Shown here piece after piece: positions 17,413 through 26,429 of a stretch of 64,000 nt of DNA. Positions within the stretch are counted from its first letter, which is position 1, and the number at the start of each line of letters is the position of its first letter. The stretch covers positions 328,373 through 392,372 of the forward strand of contig NZ_BMFP01000002.1 of assembly GCF_014638845.1 (NCBI RefSeq). Reading direction: 5' to 3'. The notes beneath the pieces are model-generated. The model did not search any database and was not told the DNA's origin. It was given only the letters and a program-made list of their open reading frames with translations. This DNA comes from Pontibacter amylolyticus. GTDB lineage: Bacteria > Bacteroidota > Bacteroidia > Cytophagales > Hymenobacteraceae. A program made the position numbers and the translations under genes.

Positions 17413-17910
17413 ATGATACAAAGAATTCAAACCGTATTTCTGGCGCTCATCGTGGTGGCCATGGTGTCCCTGTTGTTTTTGCCAATCTGGTCTAAAGTTG
17501 ATGCCACCACCGGCGAAGAGGTGGTGCTGACTGCCTGGAACCTGTTTTTCCAGACGGTGAACGACCAGGGTGAGGCCGTGCAGGCAGGCGCGCAGACAGG
17601 CAGAAGCACGATCGCCATCGGCATCCTCGCGATTGTGGCAGCAGGTGTGGCCCTGTACGAGATTTTCCAGTTCAAGAGCCGCCTTACCCAAATGAAGTTC
17701 GGCCTGATTAACTCGCTGGTACTGATCGCACTGTTCGGCACCTCATTTTACTATGCCAACTACGTAGGCAACGCGATGGCTGCTGGCAACGGAGGTGGCT
17801 ACGAGGCCGGTTTCTACATGCCTGTACTGGCGCTGTTTCTCAATGCCCTGGCTAACCGCTTCATCAAAAAAGACGAGGACCTGGTTCGCTCTGTCGACAG
17901 ACTGCGCTAA
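17413..17910 (+). CDS. DUF4293 family membrane protein
   Basis: 165 residues with four hydrophobic segments (about 7-26, 72-90, 96-120, 133-148). The opening MIQRIQTVFLALIVVAMVSLLF and the WNLFFQTV region match DUF4293, a membrane family of Bacteroidota without known function. It is transcribed alone from its own promoter and closed by a very strong terminator. Confidence 0.75.
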   Translation: MIQRIQTVFLALIVVAMVSLLFLPIWSKVDATTGEEVVLTAWNLFFQTVNDQGEAVQAGAQTGRSTIAIGILAIVAAGVALYEIFQFKSRLTQMKFGLINSLVLIALFGTSFYYANYVGNAMAAGNGGGYEAGFYMPVLALFLNALANRFIKKDEDLVRSVDRLR

Positions 17911-17934
17911 GGTATAGCGCATTGCCAAATGCAT

Positions 17935-17977
17935 AAAAAGGAAGGGCTTCTGTGATGAACAGAAGCCCTTCCTTTTT
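17935..17977. terminator. Strong bidirectional terminator
   Basis: A perfect 19-bp stem (17935-17953 with 17959-17977, loop GATGA). The arms begin AAAAAGGAAGGGC and end in TTTTT, so it works on both strands between the DUF4293 and PepSY genes. Confidence 0.85.
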
Positions 17978-18008
17978 TAAAGTTGAGCACTAAGTAGAGA
18001 AAGCCACC

Positions 18009-18093
18009 TTGTCATTTCGAGTGCAACAAGAAATCTGAAATAGTGTGGAAACCATGAAATACCCCAGATTTCTTGTTGTACTCAAAATGACAA
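18009..18093. repeat. Long imperfect inverted repeat (28-bp arms)
   Basis: Arms 18009-18036 (starts TTGTCATTTCGAGTGC) and 18066-18093 differ at two positions, both still able to pair as G-U in RNA. The spacer is 29 bases. A half-copy starting TTGTCATTTCG and ending AAATCT is at 57816-57844. This looks like one of the dispersed intergenic inverted repeats of Bacteroidota rather than a terminator, since a better terminator is 32 bases away. Confidence 0.65.
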
Positions 18094-18113
18094 AAAAGCC
18101 TAAGCTACCACCT

Positions 18114-19451
18114 CTAAACCGTGGCCGACTTTCTGGCCACAGGTATAGCCCCCTTCTTCGACTTCTTGCGCAGCTTGTTGATCCAGATCAGCGTGCCCGT
18201 GATCGGCAGACTGGTCGCCACGAGGCAGGCGATGAAGTAGAGTATTTTGGAGAAGGTGCCATATACGTTGCCCACGTGCAGCGGCTTGATGGAGGAGGTG
18301 ATTTTCTCGTTGAACGGCTTGTCGGCGAAGACATCAGCCTTCAGCACCTGTCCGCTGTACTGGTCGAGCTGCAGTTTGTCTGAGGCCGCCGGCGCAAAAA
18401 AGCCCACTTTGTTCTTGTTGATAGATACCGTAGCGGCTGAATCGGTTGAGAACGAAATGCGGTAGTCACCCTTGTAAGGCAGCGCGGTATCAGCCGCCTT
18501 TACGTAATCCGCTATCGTCGGTGCTGTGGCTTGGGTTGGATCTGTTGGCACAGTGGAGAAAAGCGGCTCTTCTTTGCGGTCTTTCGGCTGCTCTACGCCC
18601 AGCACTTTGAAGAATCCTTCTTTGTACCACTCAAACGACCAGGTAAGACCCGTCAGCGACATGACCAGCAACAGGAATGACGAGTAGAAACCAAGCGAGT
18701 TGTGTAGGTCGTGGTTAACGCGCTTCCAGTTGCCGCTCCACTTGATCTTGAGGCCTTGTCGCCAGTTTTTCACTTTCTGCGGGATCCAGATCACCAGACC
18801 ACTGATAACGATCAGCGTGAAGATAATGGTAGCCCAGCCCACAATCGGACGGCCTACTTCGGTATCGAGCAACAACCAGCGGTGCAAACGGAACATGGTC
18901 ATGAAAAACTCGGAAGTCGGACTTTCGGTCGTGCCGATCACTTCAGCTGTGTAGGGGTTCACGAGGTAGTTGGTGCCCCGGTCGCGGCCACCGCCTTTGC
19001 CACCAGGACCAGCACCCGGCCCGCCTTTGGCTACGGCAGCTTCCGGTCCTTTTTTGCCTTCACCGCCTTTTTCGCCGGCTCCCTTGTCACTACCTTTTGC
19101 TTTACCACCAGGGCCTTTTCCTTCCCCGCCCTTGTCCATTTTCACGTTCACGGTATAGGTACGGTAGGGGTCAGCAGGTATAGTAATAGCACTCACCTTA
19201 CCGCCTGTCTCGGCTGCCACTTTTGCCATGATTGCTTCCGCTGCCATAGGCTCAACTCCCGCCTCTATCTGCACGGTAAACTTCTCCGGCTCCATAAACT
19301 CCTGCACCTCGGTGTTGAAGGTATAGATAGTGCCGCTCAGGCAGACCACAAACAGGATCAGGCCGCTCGCTATACCCATCCACAGGTGGAGGTCGTTGAA
19401 CAGCTTGCGCACCTTTTGCCAGGTCGATTTTGGTTTTTGGTTTTGTGTCAT
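18114..19451 (-). CDS. PepSY-associated transmembrane protein with a Gly/Lys-rich periplasmic insert
   Basis: 445 residues. The PepSY_TM family is linked to siderophore and iron uptake, often as a ferric reductase-like component. Helices are seen at about 25-46, 190-220, 255-275 and 405-430. His residues in HLWMGIASG, MFRLHRWLLLDTEVGRPI and NHDLHNSLGFY are candidate haem or metal ligands typical of the family. Between about residues 108 and 162 there is a low-complexity insert of Gly, Lys, Glu, Pro and Ala that the family normally lacks. It follows the SusD gene by 79 bases and probably belongs to the same iron-regulated operon. Confidence 0.85.
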   Translation of the reverse strand: MTQNQKPKSTWQKVRKLFNDLHLWMGIASGLILFVVCLSGTIYTFNTEVQEFMEPEKFTVQIEAGVEPMAAEAIMAKVAAETGGKVSAITIPADPYRTYTVNVKMDKGGEGKGPGGKAKGSDKGAGEKGGEGKKGPEAAVAKGGPGAGPGGKGGGRDRGTNYLVNPYTAEVIGTTESPTSEFFMTMFRLHRWLLLDTEVGRPIVGWATIIFTLIVISGLVIWIPQKVKNWRQGLKIKWSGNWKRVNHDLHNSLGFYSSFLLLVMSLTGLTWSFEWYKEGFFKVLGVEQPKDRKEEPLFSTVPTDPTQATAPTIADYVKAADTALPYKGDYRISFSTDSAATVSINKNKVGFFAPAASDKLQLDQYSGQVLKADVFADKPFNEKITSSIKPLHVGNVYGTFSKILYFIACLVATSLPITGTLIWINKLRKKSKKGAIPVARKSATV

Positions 19452-19530
19452 GGTGGTGATGTTTAGCTAAAAATCCCCTCCTTGCTTTTGCCGGCAAGGA
19501 AGGGAAGTACTGTGTATTGCTATTTTCAAT

Positions 19531-21048
19531 TTACTTGTTCCAGAATACCCGCGAGCGGAATGGATCGATGGCCCCCTGCCTGGCTACTTCCTCGCTGTTG
19601 GTGTATACCTCCGACTGGCGGTAAGTCAACCGGCGTGGCCTGAAATCCGGGTCAGCCGACGGGCTCTGCAGCGACTGTGGCAACCTGTTCAGGTAGTTCA
19701 GCCTTCTGAAGTCGTTCCAGGCTTCGATGCTGCTGATACTGTTCAGCGCCAGCCACTTCTGCTCGATGATGCGCTCGATCTTGTTCGAAGCAAGTGCAAA
19801 GTTAACAGATGGCTGCGCATTGTAGGCCACAAATTCGCTCGCCGGCACAGTCATGTATTTAAAGGATTCTTTGATGGCCTCTTCGTAGAGTTGCTCTGCC
19901 CCGCTCAGCCAGCCCCGCTCAGCTGCTTCAGCCTGCAGGAACAGGCTTTCGAATGAAGATAGAAAAACAGATGGCTGTTGTGCGCTCTTCAGCAAACCTG
20001 CCGGCTGGTTGCCGTTCTCGTTCGGTCCCAGCAAAGCCGAGGTTTTTGCCATGGTAAAGTCAGCGCTGATCGCTCCGAGCGGCACGCCTACGTAGTTTCC
20101 ATTCACGGGGCGGTAGAGCCTGGGCAGGCGCGGGTCGTTGCGTTCTTTGTACTGCTGCACCAGGTAGGCCGTGGGGCGCAGCGTGTTGTAGCCAGTGGTA
20201 AGCGCTCCGGCCTGGTTCCTGTAGTAAGTGTCCCAGAAAGGATTCTGCAAACCGGCCGTGATCTGGTAACCCGGATTGACCAACGCGCTCTCGCCGGCAC
20301 CCAAGAACCCGCTTCCCTCCTGCTTTATTTTGGCCAACTCGTCGTTGATGTAGCCTTCCCTGCCGGCCTCCGACTGGCGAAGCAGCGCCCGCAGCTTGAT
20401 CGTGTTGGCGAATTTCACCCACAGTGTCAGGTTGCCTTTGAAAATCACGTCGTCGGTCACCGGCTTTTTAGACAAGGCAGGGGCTGCTTTGATGTCCTGT
20501 ATACCTGCCGTGATGAGATTGATGGCTCCATCATATACCACCTGGCCGTCTTCGTACTTTGGCGTCACATTGGTGCTTCCCTGCAGGGCATCCGAGAAAG
20601 GCACGTTATTGTACAGGTCCACGAGGCGCATGAAGTGCCAGCCCTGCATGATCTTCGCTATACCTACATAGGCCAGATCGCCGGTGGCGGCGGCACTATT
20701 CTCGATGTCTTTGTAATTAACCAGCGTGGTATAGCTGTCTTCCCAGATCGGACGACCGTCGCGGTCAAAGGACATGGCCTCCACGCCGTAGGTTTCTTCC
20801 AGCCTGAACAGCGAGGTGTTCACAGGACCGTCCGTAGCTTTGGCCCAGTAGCCTGCCCACACGGCGCCCAGTTGATTCAGGGCGCCCGTTTCGAGGTTTA
20901 CTGTCTTGACAAGTGCGGCAGGTAACTTTTGCTCTACCGGCACATCGGTCGGTGCATTGGGGTTCACGTTTGTATCCAGGAAGCTGTCGCAGGCGGTAAA
21001 AGTAGTGCCGGCAAGCGCGATCAGGATAAGAGAGAATAACTTTTTCAT
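19531..21048 (-). CDS. SusD/RagB-like outer membrane lipoprotein
   Basis: 505 residues. Lipoprotein signal MKKLFSLILIALAGTTFTAC with Cys20, then DSFLDTNVNPNAPTDVP, typical of the SusD_2 group, with TPR-like helices and the C-terminal FRRLNYLNRLPQSL..RRLTYRQSEVYTNSE region that fits the SusD fold. SusD proteins are surface lids that capture the ligand for the SusC channel. It follows the SusC gene by 27 bases. With PepSY and an AraC regulator beside it, the ligand is more likely a metal complex than a glycan. Confidence 0.9.
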   Translation of the reverse strand: MKKLFSLILIALAGTTFTACDSFLDTNVNPNAPTDVPVEQKLPAALVKTVNLETGALNQLGAVWAGYWAKATDGPVNTSLFRLEETYGVEAMSFDRDGRPIWEDSYTTLVNYKDIENSAAATGDLAYVGIAKIMQGWHFMRLVDLYNNVPFSDALQGSTNVTPKYEDGQVVYDGAINLITAGIQDIKAAPALSKKPVTDDVIFKGNLTLWVKFANTIKLRALLRQSEAGREGYINDELAKIKQEGSGFLGAGESALVNPGYQITAGLQNPFWDTYYRNQAGALTTGYNTLRPTAYLVQQYKERNDPRLPRLYRPVNGNYVGVPLGAISADFTMAKTSALLGPNENGNQPAGLLKSAQQPSVFLSSFESLFLQAEAAERGWLSGAEQLYEEAIKESFKYMTVPASEFVAYNAQPSVNFALASNKIERIIEQKWLALNSISSIEAWNDFRRLNYLNRLPQSLQSPSADPDFRPRRLTYRQSEVYTNSEEVARQGAIDPFRSRVFWNK

Positions 21049-21075
21049 ATCACTAAGTATGCAGAATGATCTTAT

Positions 21076-24000
21076 TTAGAATGCCACGTTTACATTGAAG
21101 CCAAACGTGCGGGTCGGCGGCAGGTGTCGCCAGCTCATGTAGCCTTCGCTGCTTCCGCCGGCATACACAAACTCCGGATCGTTGTAGATGTTGTCTTTTG
21201 CCCAGACAGAGAACAGGTTGCGGCCCACAAAACCGATGGTCGCCTCTTTCACCAGCTTCTGCCCATCCAGCCATTCCATTGGCAAAGTATAGCTCAGGCT
21301 CAGTTCCCGCAGTTTGAAGAAGTCGGCGCTCACGGCGTAGTTCGACTGCACCGTGGCATAGTGGTTGGCAAAGTAGTTACGGTCACCTTTGGTCTGTATC
21401 TCGGTGTTTGGAGTGAATACGCCCGGAGAAGTCTCGATCACGGAGTTCGGGATCACAAACGGTTCGCGGCCATACTGCGTGGTGAGCGGGCTGGTACCGT
21501 CTGAGATCATACGAGCTGCTGCCTCGGTGTATACCACGGCGCCCATGCGCCAATCAAACTGCGCGCCCAGTTTGAAGCCTTTGTACTGCAGTGAGGTGTT
21601 CAGGCCGAGCTGATAAGGAGGTGTGCCGGTGCCGCCGTAGTAGAGTTCCGAACCACTTACCGGGTTGCCGGTTTTTGGGTCCACGATCACCCGACCTTGC
21701 GGATCGCGCTTGTAGTCGGTGAACAGGTAGCTATTGTAAGGCTTGCCCACGATCAGGTAGTTCTGGCGGAAGTGGAACAGCTGGTCGATGCCACCGTAGA
21801 TTTCCTCTACCTCGCTTCTGATGTGTGTGAGGTTGGCTCCCACATTCCATACCAGGTCTCCGCGCTGGATCACATCTCCGTTGATGTTCAGTTCGATGAT
21901 CTTGTTGCTCGCCTTGAAGGCATTCACCCAAGCCGATGTGAAGCCGGATCCAGCAGAGATGTCGGCCAGGATGGTACCGTCCGTTGTTTTGGCATCTACA
22001 TAGGCGGCCTCCAAATTCAGGCGGTTCTGGAAGAAGCTCAGTTGCGTGCCCACTTCAAATGAGGTCACAAACTCAGGCTTCAGGTTCGGGTTGGCGTCGG
22101 AGGTACTCAAGCTAAAGCCAGGTAGGTTGGCGTATGGGAAGCCGTCGGTCTGGCTGTACACATTCTGCAACTGGTAGGGCTCCACCACCACATTACCGGT
22201 CCGGTTGTAAGAGGCGTATACCTTGCCGTAGGAGAGCGTGCTGTTGTTCTGAAGCGCAGGTATGGCATCACTGAAAACAAAAGACGAACTCACGCCTGGG
22301 TAAAAGTAGTTGCGATTCTCCGGACTCAGCACCGACACGGCTTCCTGGCGACCGGTAAAGGTTAGAAACAGGTAGTTGTTGTAGCCGGCTGTCAATTCTC
22401 CAAAGACTGCCACCTGCCTCCTTTGGCTGATGCCGGACTTTCCGCCCAACTGCCCCAAACGGTTGTCCTGGTTGAACAGGCCGGGCACTACCAGCGCCGA
22501 GGCACTCAGGTTGGTTGTCTTGCTGTCGTCGGTGCGCACATTATTGCCCAGTAACAGGCGAGTGCTGAACTTACCGAAGTCCTTGTGCATGTCCAGGATA
22601 AAGTCGCTGTTGATGCGTCGGAAGTTATGTGTAGCATCGTTTACGCTGCCCGGTATGTTTGTGCGACCCGGTGTGGTATAAGTAAACTTACCTACCGTGG
22701 TGCGGGTGTCGGTGTTGCGGCTGTAAAGGCCCAGGCGGTAGATGGCGCTGATCCAGGGAGCAAGCTCGTAGTTGAGCTCGATGTTTCCGGTCAGGGTCTG
22801 CTGCTCGTTTACCGTGCGCTGGTTATCGGCGTTGAAGTACGGGTTGGGCTGGTTAGTGCTGAACCAGTAATTCGGGTTGGCATGCGGCGTGTTTTCCCAG
22901 TCTTTCAAGTCGGCAAAAGGCAGGCTGACCGGCAGGCGGTATACCGTAGACCAGGGCTCGCTCTGGGTTACGTCGCTTTTGTTGAACACATAGTTGAGGT
23001 TGTAGCTGGTGCTCAGTTTGCCAAAGGAACGGGAGCCGTTAAAGCGGGCGCCGGAGCGTCTGTTTTTGTCGCCTTCGATGATGCCTTTGGTCAGCACATC
23101 CTGCAGCGAGAAATAGTAAGTGGTTTTCTCATCGCCACCTGAAAAGTTCAGGTCGTTTTGGGTGGTAAACCCCGTGTTGAAGAACGCCTTTCTGCCGTCC
23201 GAATTTGGACTGTAAGGCAACTGCCACTGGCTGCCGTCTGGCAGCACAGGTCCCACCGGGCGCAGCTCCCCATCAAAACGCGGCCCCCACGACTGGTACT
23301 GCAGCGGGTCGTATACGCCGTTCAGTCCCTGGCCGAATTCCGTCTGCTGCTCCGGCAGGCGGCTTACCTTATCGAAAGTAGTGGTGTTGGAGAAATTGAT
23401 GCGCTGCGTTCCTGCCTTGCCTTTTTTGGTGGTGATCATCAGCACACCGTTTACGCCGTCAGAGCCGTACACCGCCGCTGCGTTGGCGCCTTTCAGCACG
23501 TTGATGCTTTCGATATCGTTTGGATTAAGGCGGTTGATGTCAGGTATAGGCACGCCGTCCACCACATAGAGCGGCGCGTTGTTGCCGGTGTGGGAGCGTA
23601 TACCGCGCAGGTTCACCTGCACATCCGGGTCCACCTTGCTGTCGAACATGTTGATGCGCAGGCCCGACACCTTGCTGGCCAGTCCAAGAATGGGGTTTAC
23701 CACTTTGCCCTGGGTCAGCTCGGCGGTGTTGAGTTGGGCGCTGGCCGTGCCCAGTTCGCGGGCGGGCCGCTTGATACCGAGTGCACCAGTCACCACCACT
23801 TCTGAGAGTTGGGTATTGCCGGGCTGAAGCTCGACCTGCAACGAACCGGCATTTCCGTTTACCGACACTTCCCGGGAGGCATAACCTATGTATGAGAAAA
23901 CAAGTACCTCCCCCTCTTTGGCACGAATCTGAAAAGCCCCGTCAGTGTTCGTTGTGGTTCCGTTGTTTGTTTCTTTCACTCTAACCGTGACGCCTGGCAG

Positions 24001-24111
24001 CGCCGTGCCGGTCGTCTGTTCTGTCACCTGCCCCGAAACGGCCAGGTCCTGTGCTGAAACGCCGAGCGCCGTGAGCATAAGTAAAGCCGACGCCAGTAAA
24101 TGTTTGAACAT
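21076..24111 (-). CDS. SusC/RagA-type TonB-dependent outer membrane transporter
   Basis: 1011 residues from ATG 24111. The longer open frame (to 24219) would include the -7 promoter box and the operator, and lacks a signal at its start. Signal peptide FKHLLASALLMLTALGVSA; carboxypeptidase-regulatory-like domain about 25-105 (VSGQVTEQTTGTALPGVTV); plug domain about 115-235 with QVNLRGIRSHTG, PLYVVDGVPIPD and INVLKGANAAAVYGSDGVNG; then a beta-barrel ending in TFGFNVNVAF with a terminal aromatic residue. Energised by TonB/ExbBD, not in this window. First gene of a SusC-SusD-PepSY operon; controlled probably at the palindrome 24182-24204. Confidence 0.92.
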   Translation of the reverse strand: MFKHLLASALLMLTALGVSAQDLAVSGQVTEQTTGTALPGVTVRVKETNNGTTTNTDGAFQIRAKEGEVLVFSYIGYASREVSVNGNAGSLQVELQPGNTQLSEVVVTGALGIKRPARELGTASAQLNTAELTQGKVVNPILGLASKVSGLRINMFDSKVDPDVQVNLRGIRSHTGNNAPLYVVDGVPIPDINRLNPNDIESINVLKGANAAAVYGSDGVNGVLMITTKKGKAGTQRINFSNTTTFDKVSRLPEQQTEFGQGLNGVYDPLQYQSWGPRFDGELRPVGPVLPDGSQWQLPYSPNSDGRKAFFNTGFTTQNDLNFSGGDEKTTYYFSLQDVLTKGIIEGDKNRRSGARFNGSRSFGKLSTSYNLNYVFNKSDVTQSEPWSTVYRLPVSLPFADLKDWENTPHANPNYWFSTNQPNPYFNADNQRTVNEQQTLTGNIELNYELAPWISAIYRLGLYSRNTDTRTTVGKFTYTTPGRTNIPGSVNDATHNFRRINSDFILDMHKDFGKFSTRLLLGNNVRTDDSKTTNLSASALVVPGLFNQDNRLGQLGGKSGISQRRQVAVFGELTAGYNNYLFLTFTGRQEAVSVLSPENRNYFYPGVSSSFVFSDAIPALQNNSTLSYGKVYASYNRTGNVVVEPYQLQNVYSQTDGFPYANLPGFSLSTSDANPNLKPEFVTSFEVGTQLSFFQNRLNLEAAYVDAKTTDGTILADISAGSGFTSAWVNAFKASNKIIELNINGDVIQRGDLVWNVGANLTHIRSEVEEIYGGIDQLFHFRQNYLIVGKPYNSYLFTDYKRDPQGRVIVDPKTGNPVSGSELYYGGTGTPPYQLGLNTSLQYKGFKLGAQFDWRMGAVVYTEAAARMISDGTSPLTTQYGREPFVIPNSVIETSPGVFTPNTEIQTKGDRNYFANHYATVQSNYAVSADFFKLRELSLSYTLPMEWLDGQKLVKEATIGFVGRNLFSVWAKDNIYNDPEFVYAGGSSEGYMSWRHLPPTRTFGFNVNVAF

Positions 24112-24181
24112 ATCTCTGTAAGGTATAGTAATTGGCTTTAAGGCAATATTGAAAGGACCATCGCCTTTTTTATCCGGTTCG

Positions 24182-24204
24182 TTATTTAGATATAGTCTAA
24201 ATAA
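24182..24204. promoter_or_regulatory. Palindromic operator at the SusC promoter (metal-repressor-like)
   Basis: TTATTTAGA, spacer TATAG, TCTAAATAA: perfect 9-bp arms. It lies just downstream of the -7 box of the SusC operon, over the expected transcription start. The TTTAGA..TCTAAA core resembles DtxR/MntR-type boxes. That a DtxR- or Fur-type repressor binds here is an inference. Confidence 0.55.
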
Positions 24205-24216
24205 ACTTAACTTGCG

Positions 24217-24224
24217 CAAAAGTA
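24217..24224 (-). promoter_or_regulatory. -7 promoter element of the SusC-SusD-PepSY operon
   Basis: Minus-strand TACTTTTG fits TAnnTTTG. It would start transcription near 24210, about 100 bases before the SusC start codon. No clear TTTG lies at the usual upstream spacing. Confidence 0.45.
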
Positions 24225-24272
24225 GACCTTACAAAGGTATTTCGATAACAGGTAAGGGAATACTTTTATCAA

Positions 24273-25265
24273 ATGAGGGAAAACATGGAGCAAGACGTGA
24301 GCGAACCGGGAATCAGTGAGCGGGACTGCACCAGCCAGCAGCTGGCTGAGCAGAACCGGCCCACCTTCTGCGCCTGCCAGGGTCAGGATGCACGTGCTAC
24401 CGCCGAGGCCAACATGCGCTTTCCTTCCGGCGAAATCCACTTCAGCCATACCACCATCAGTTTATCCAATAAAAAAGTGGTGGGGTGCTTTAACAGCGAG
24501 GACTTCGCCCAGTTGTACTTTTCGATGCGTGGGAAGAGCGCCTTTAGAGTGGGGGACAACCCAAAACCCTTTGCCAGTTTTGACGCCCAGCAGCACAACC
24601 TGCTTTTCTTCTCCGACGCGCAGGCGCAACAGGAGATAAAGCCCGGTCCGCAGGTGGAGATGATGACCGTATACATTCCCTCGGACTTCCTGCTGCACTA
24701 TCTGCCTGAAACAGGAGGCCCGTTTTCAGAGTTGCGGGAGCATATCCTGGCCGGTAAGCCAGCACGGCTGAGAAAAGGGAATCTACCCATCACACCCAGG
24801 ATAACAGCGGTGCTGCACGAGCTGCTCAACTGCACGTACACAGGCTACAGCAAGCGCATGTTTGTGCAGGCGAAGGTGATCGAGCTGCTGATGCTGCAGT
24901 TTGAGCAATGCGAGCAGGATGAAGCGTCACTCGTTACAGGGCTGAAGCAAACGGATATCGAAAAGATGCTCCACGCCCGCGATTTGATCCTTAAAAACAT
25001 GGAGTGCCCCTGTTCGCTGATTGACCTGGCCCATATGGTCGGTACGAATGAGTATTATCTCAAAAAGCATTTCAAACAGGTGTTCGGCACCACAGTGTTC
25101 GGCTACCTGAACAGTTACCGCATGGAACAGGCCCGGAAGATGTTGCTGGAAGGTGACAATAAGATAGGCGACATTGCCAGCGCCCTAGGCTTTAAGTACG
25201 CCGCTCACTTCACGGCTGCCTTTAAAAAGCACTTCGGCTACCTGCCTCAGAAGATAAAGTCGTAG
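24273..25265 (+). CDS. AraC-family regulator, PchR/YbtA-like
   Basis: 330 residues (a second Met at residue 5 is possible). The C-terminal double helix-turn-helix is complete: CSLIDLAHMVGTNEYYLKKHFKQVFG and NKIGDIASALGFKYAAHFTAAFKKHFGYLP at about 245-325. The N-terminal half is a ligand domain like those of siderophore-responsive regulators such as PchR. Divergently transcribed from the SusC-SusD-PepSY operon with about 160 bases between the starts. It is most likely the activator of that operon when its iron-chelate ligand enters the cell; the ligand is not known. Confidence 0.85.
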   Translation: MRENMEQDVSEPGISERDCTSQQLAEQNRPTFCACQGQDARATAEANMRFPSGEIHFSHTTISLSNKKVVGCFNSEDFAQLYFSMRGKSAFRVGDNPKPFASFDAQQHNLLFFSDAQAQQEIKPGPQVEMMTVYIPSDFLLHYLPETGGPFSELREHILAGKPARLRKGNLPITPRITAVLHELLNCTYTGYSKRMFVQAKVIELLMLQFEQCEQDEASLVTGLKQTDIEKMLHARDLILKNMECPCSLIDLAHMVGTNEYYLKKHFKQVFGTTVFGYLNSYRMEQARKMLLEGDNKIGDIASALGFKYAAHFTAAFKKHFGYLPQKIKS

Positions 25266-25311
25266 TGCTGCGCCGTGTTTCAGGTATAGGCCCATCGCTT
25301 CCGGACAATCT

Positions 25312-25344
25312 GGACAAAGGATATTTTGACAAAGGACAAAAGAC
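25312..25344. repeat. GACAAAGGACAAAAGAC-type intergenic repeat, copy 1
   Basis: Contains GGACAAAGG and TTGACAAAGGACAAAAGAC. Related copies are at 29078-29112 and 32583-32672. Lies between the AraC gene and the DUF4476 gene; the rest of this 260-base gap shows nothing else clear. Confidence 0.5.
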
Positions 25345-25525
25345 TCTTAGGTATATCTTCTTGATTCGCCGCATTGCCTGATTCATTACGATTGCTAATG
25401 CTTCAGCTTGATTCTCCCCTTCCAGTAGATTATACCTTCTCTTAACTAAAAAAAGAGCAACGCAGGATTGCCCCACACTGCTCTCAATTTATACCTTTCT
25501 ACCTTTTCAACTTTCTAACTTAAAA

Positions 25526-26257
25526 TCACCTTCTCCGGCTGGTATACTCCTCCAGTTCCCGCACATGGTGGTCGAACTTGAAGATGTCGTAGATGTAGTA
25601 GAAGCGCTCTTTGTCGCACACGCTGTCGTAGGCGAATTTGGCGAACTCCAGTCGGGTGCTTTCAAATTCAAATTGCAGCAGCACATTGCGCAGGTCCTCT
25701 GACAGGATGCTGCTGTTGCGCACCGCCTCGCGGGCAATGGTGAGGCGGGTGCTCTCGAAGTCGCGGCCTTTCATGGCGTCGATCAGGCGGTCCACGTCGT
25801 AGCGGTCCAGGAGGTTGCGGCAGCCGTTGGCGGGCTCTTCGTAACGGGGAGGCACCGGCTCGTAACGCGGCGGAGCGGGCTCATAGCGGTCGGGGTAGCG
25901 CGGTGGCACAACCACTACCGGCGGCGGGCCCAGTGGTATTTCGCTGAGCACGTGCAGGGCTACTTTTCTACCGGACACACGCACGGAGTAATTCGTTTCG
26001 TACCCAGCGCGGGCCAGCACGTTTATACCTGTCCTGTAAATGCCATGGCGACCTCTGATGCGGAACTCCACATAGTGGTTACCGGGCCGCAGGTGCGTGA
26101 TGCGCACAAAGTTGGAAGCCGATCGGTTGATCACACGCCCATCCAGGGCCATCTGGAACAGTTCGCCCCGATGGGTGGTAAAGGTCACAACAGTGGGTTG
26201 TGCGAAAGCCGGCAGCGCCAGCAGCACAAACAGAAGCGGGAGTAGAAGCTTTTTCAT
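25526..26257 (-). CDS. Secreted DUF4476 protein
   Basis: 243 residues from ATG 26257; codons upstream in the open frame cross the AGGTATA-rich terminator region and are rejected. Signal peptide KKLLLPLLFVLLALPAFAQ; an N-terminal beta domain (about 20-120); a Pro/Arg/Tyr linker of three repeats around YEPAPPRYEPVPPRYEEP; a C-terminal helical DUF4476 domain (about 150-240: LLDRYDVDRLIDAMKGRDFESTRL). Periplasmic or surface protein of unknown role. It stands alone. Confidence 0.75.
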   Translation of the reverse strand: MKKLLLPLLFVLLALPAFAQPTVVTFTTHRGELFQMALDGRVINRSASNFVRITHLRPGNHYVEFRIRGRHGIYRTGINVLARAGYETNYSVRVSGRKVALHVLSEIPLGPPPVVVVPPRYPDRYEPAPPRYEPVPPRYEEPANGCRNLLDRYDVDRLIDAMKGRDFESTRLTIAREAVRNSSILSEDLRNVLLQFEFESTRLEFAKFAYDSVCDKERFYYIYDIFKFDHHVRELEEYTSRRR

Positions 26258-26379
26258 GGCAGTATAGGTTTTAGCGTATACTTTCGCCAAGCCAATTATT
26301 GTGCCAGTTTGTGGAACTAAAGAAGAGCGGGCTTTGTCTGCGGGGATTCTTTGATTTTGCAGGTATAGGTATAAGTAAA

Positions 26380-26406
26380 AAACCACAGGCGCTATACCTG
26401 TGGTTT
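26380..26406 (-). terminator. Terminator of purM with an AGGTATA motif in the loop
   Basis: AAACCACAGG (26380-26389) pairs with CCTGTGGTTT (26397-26406); the loop carries the TATACCT heptamer. On the minus strand a TTTTTTACTT tail follows, 24 bases after the purM stop. Confidence 0.75.
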
Positions 26407-26429
26407 CTCTTCAAATCTTACTCGGAAGC

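Noticed and set aside
24112..24219. Longer N-terminus for the SusC protein
   Set aside because: Would translate the operator and -7 box; the signal peptide starts at 24111.
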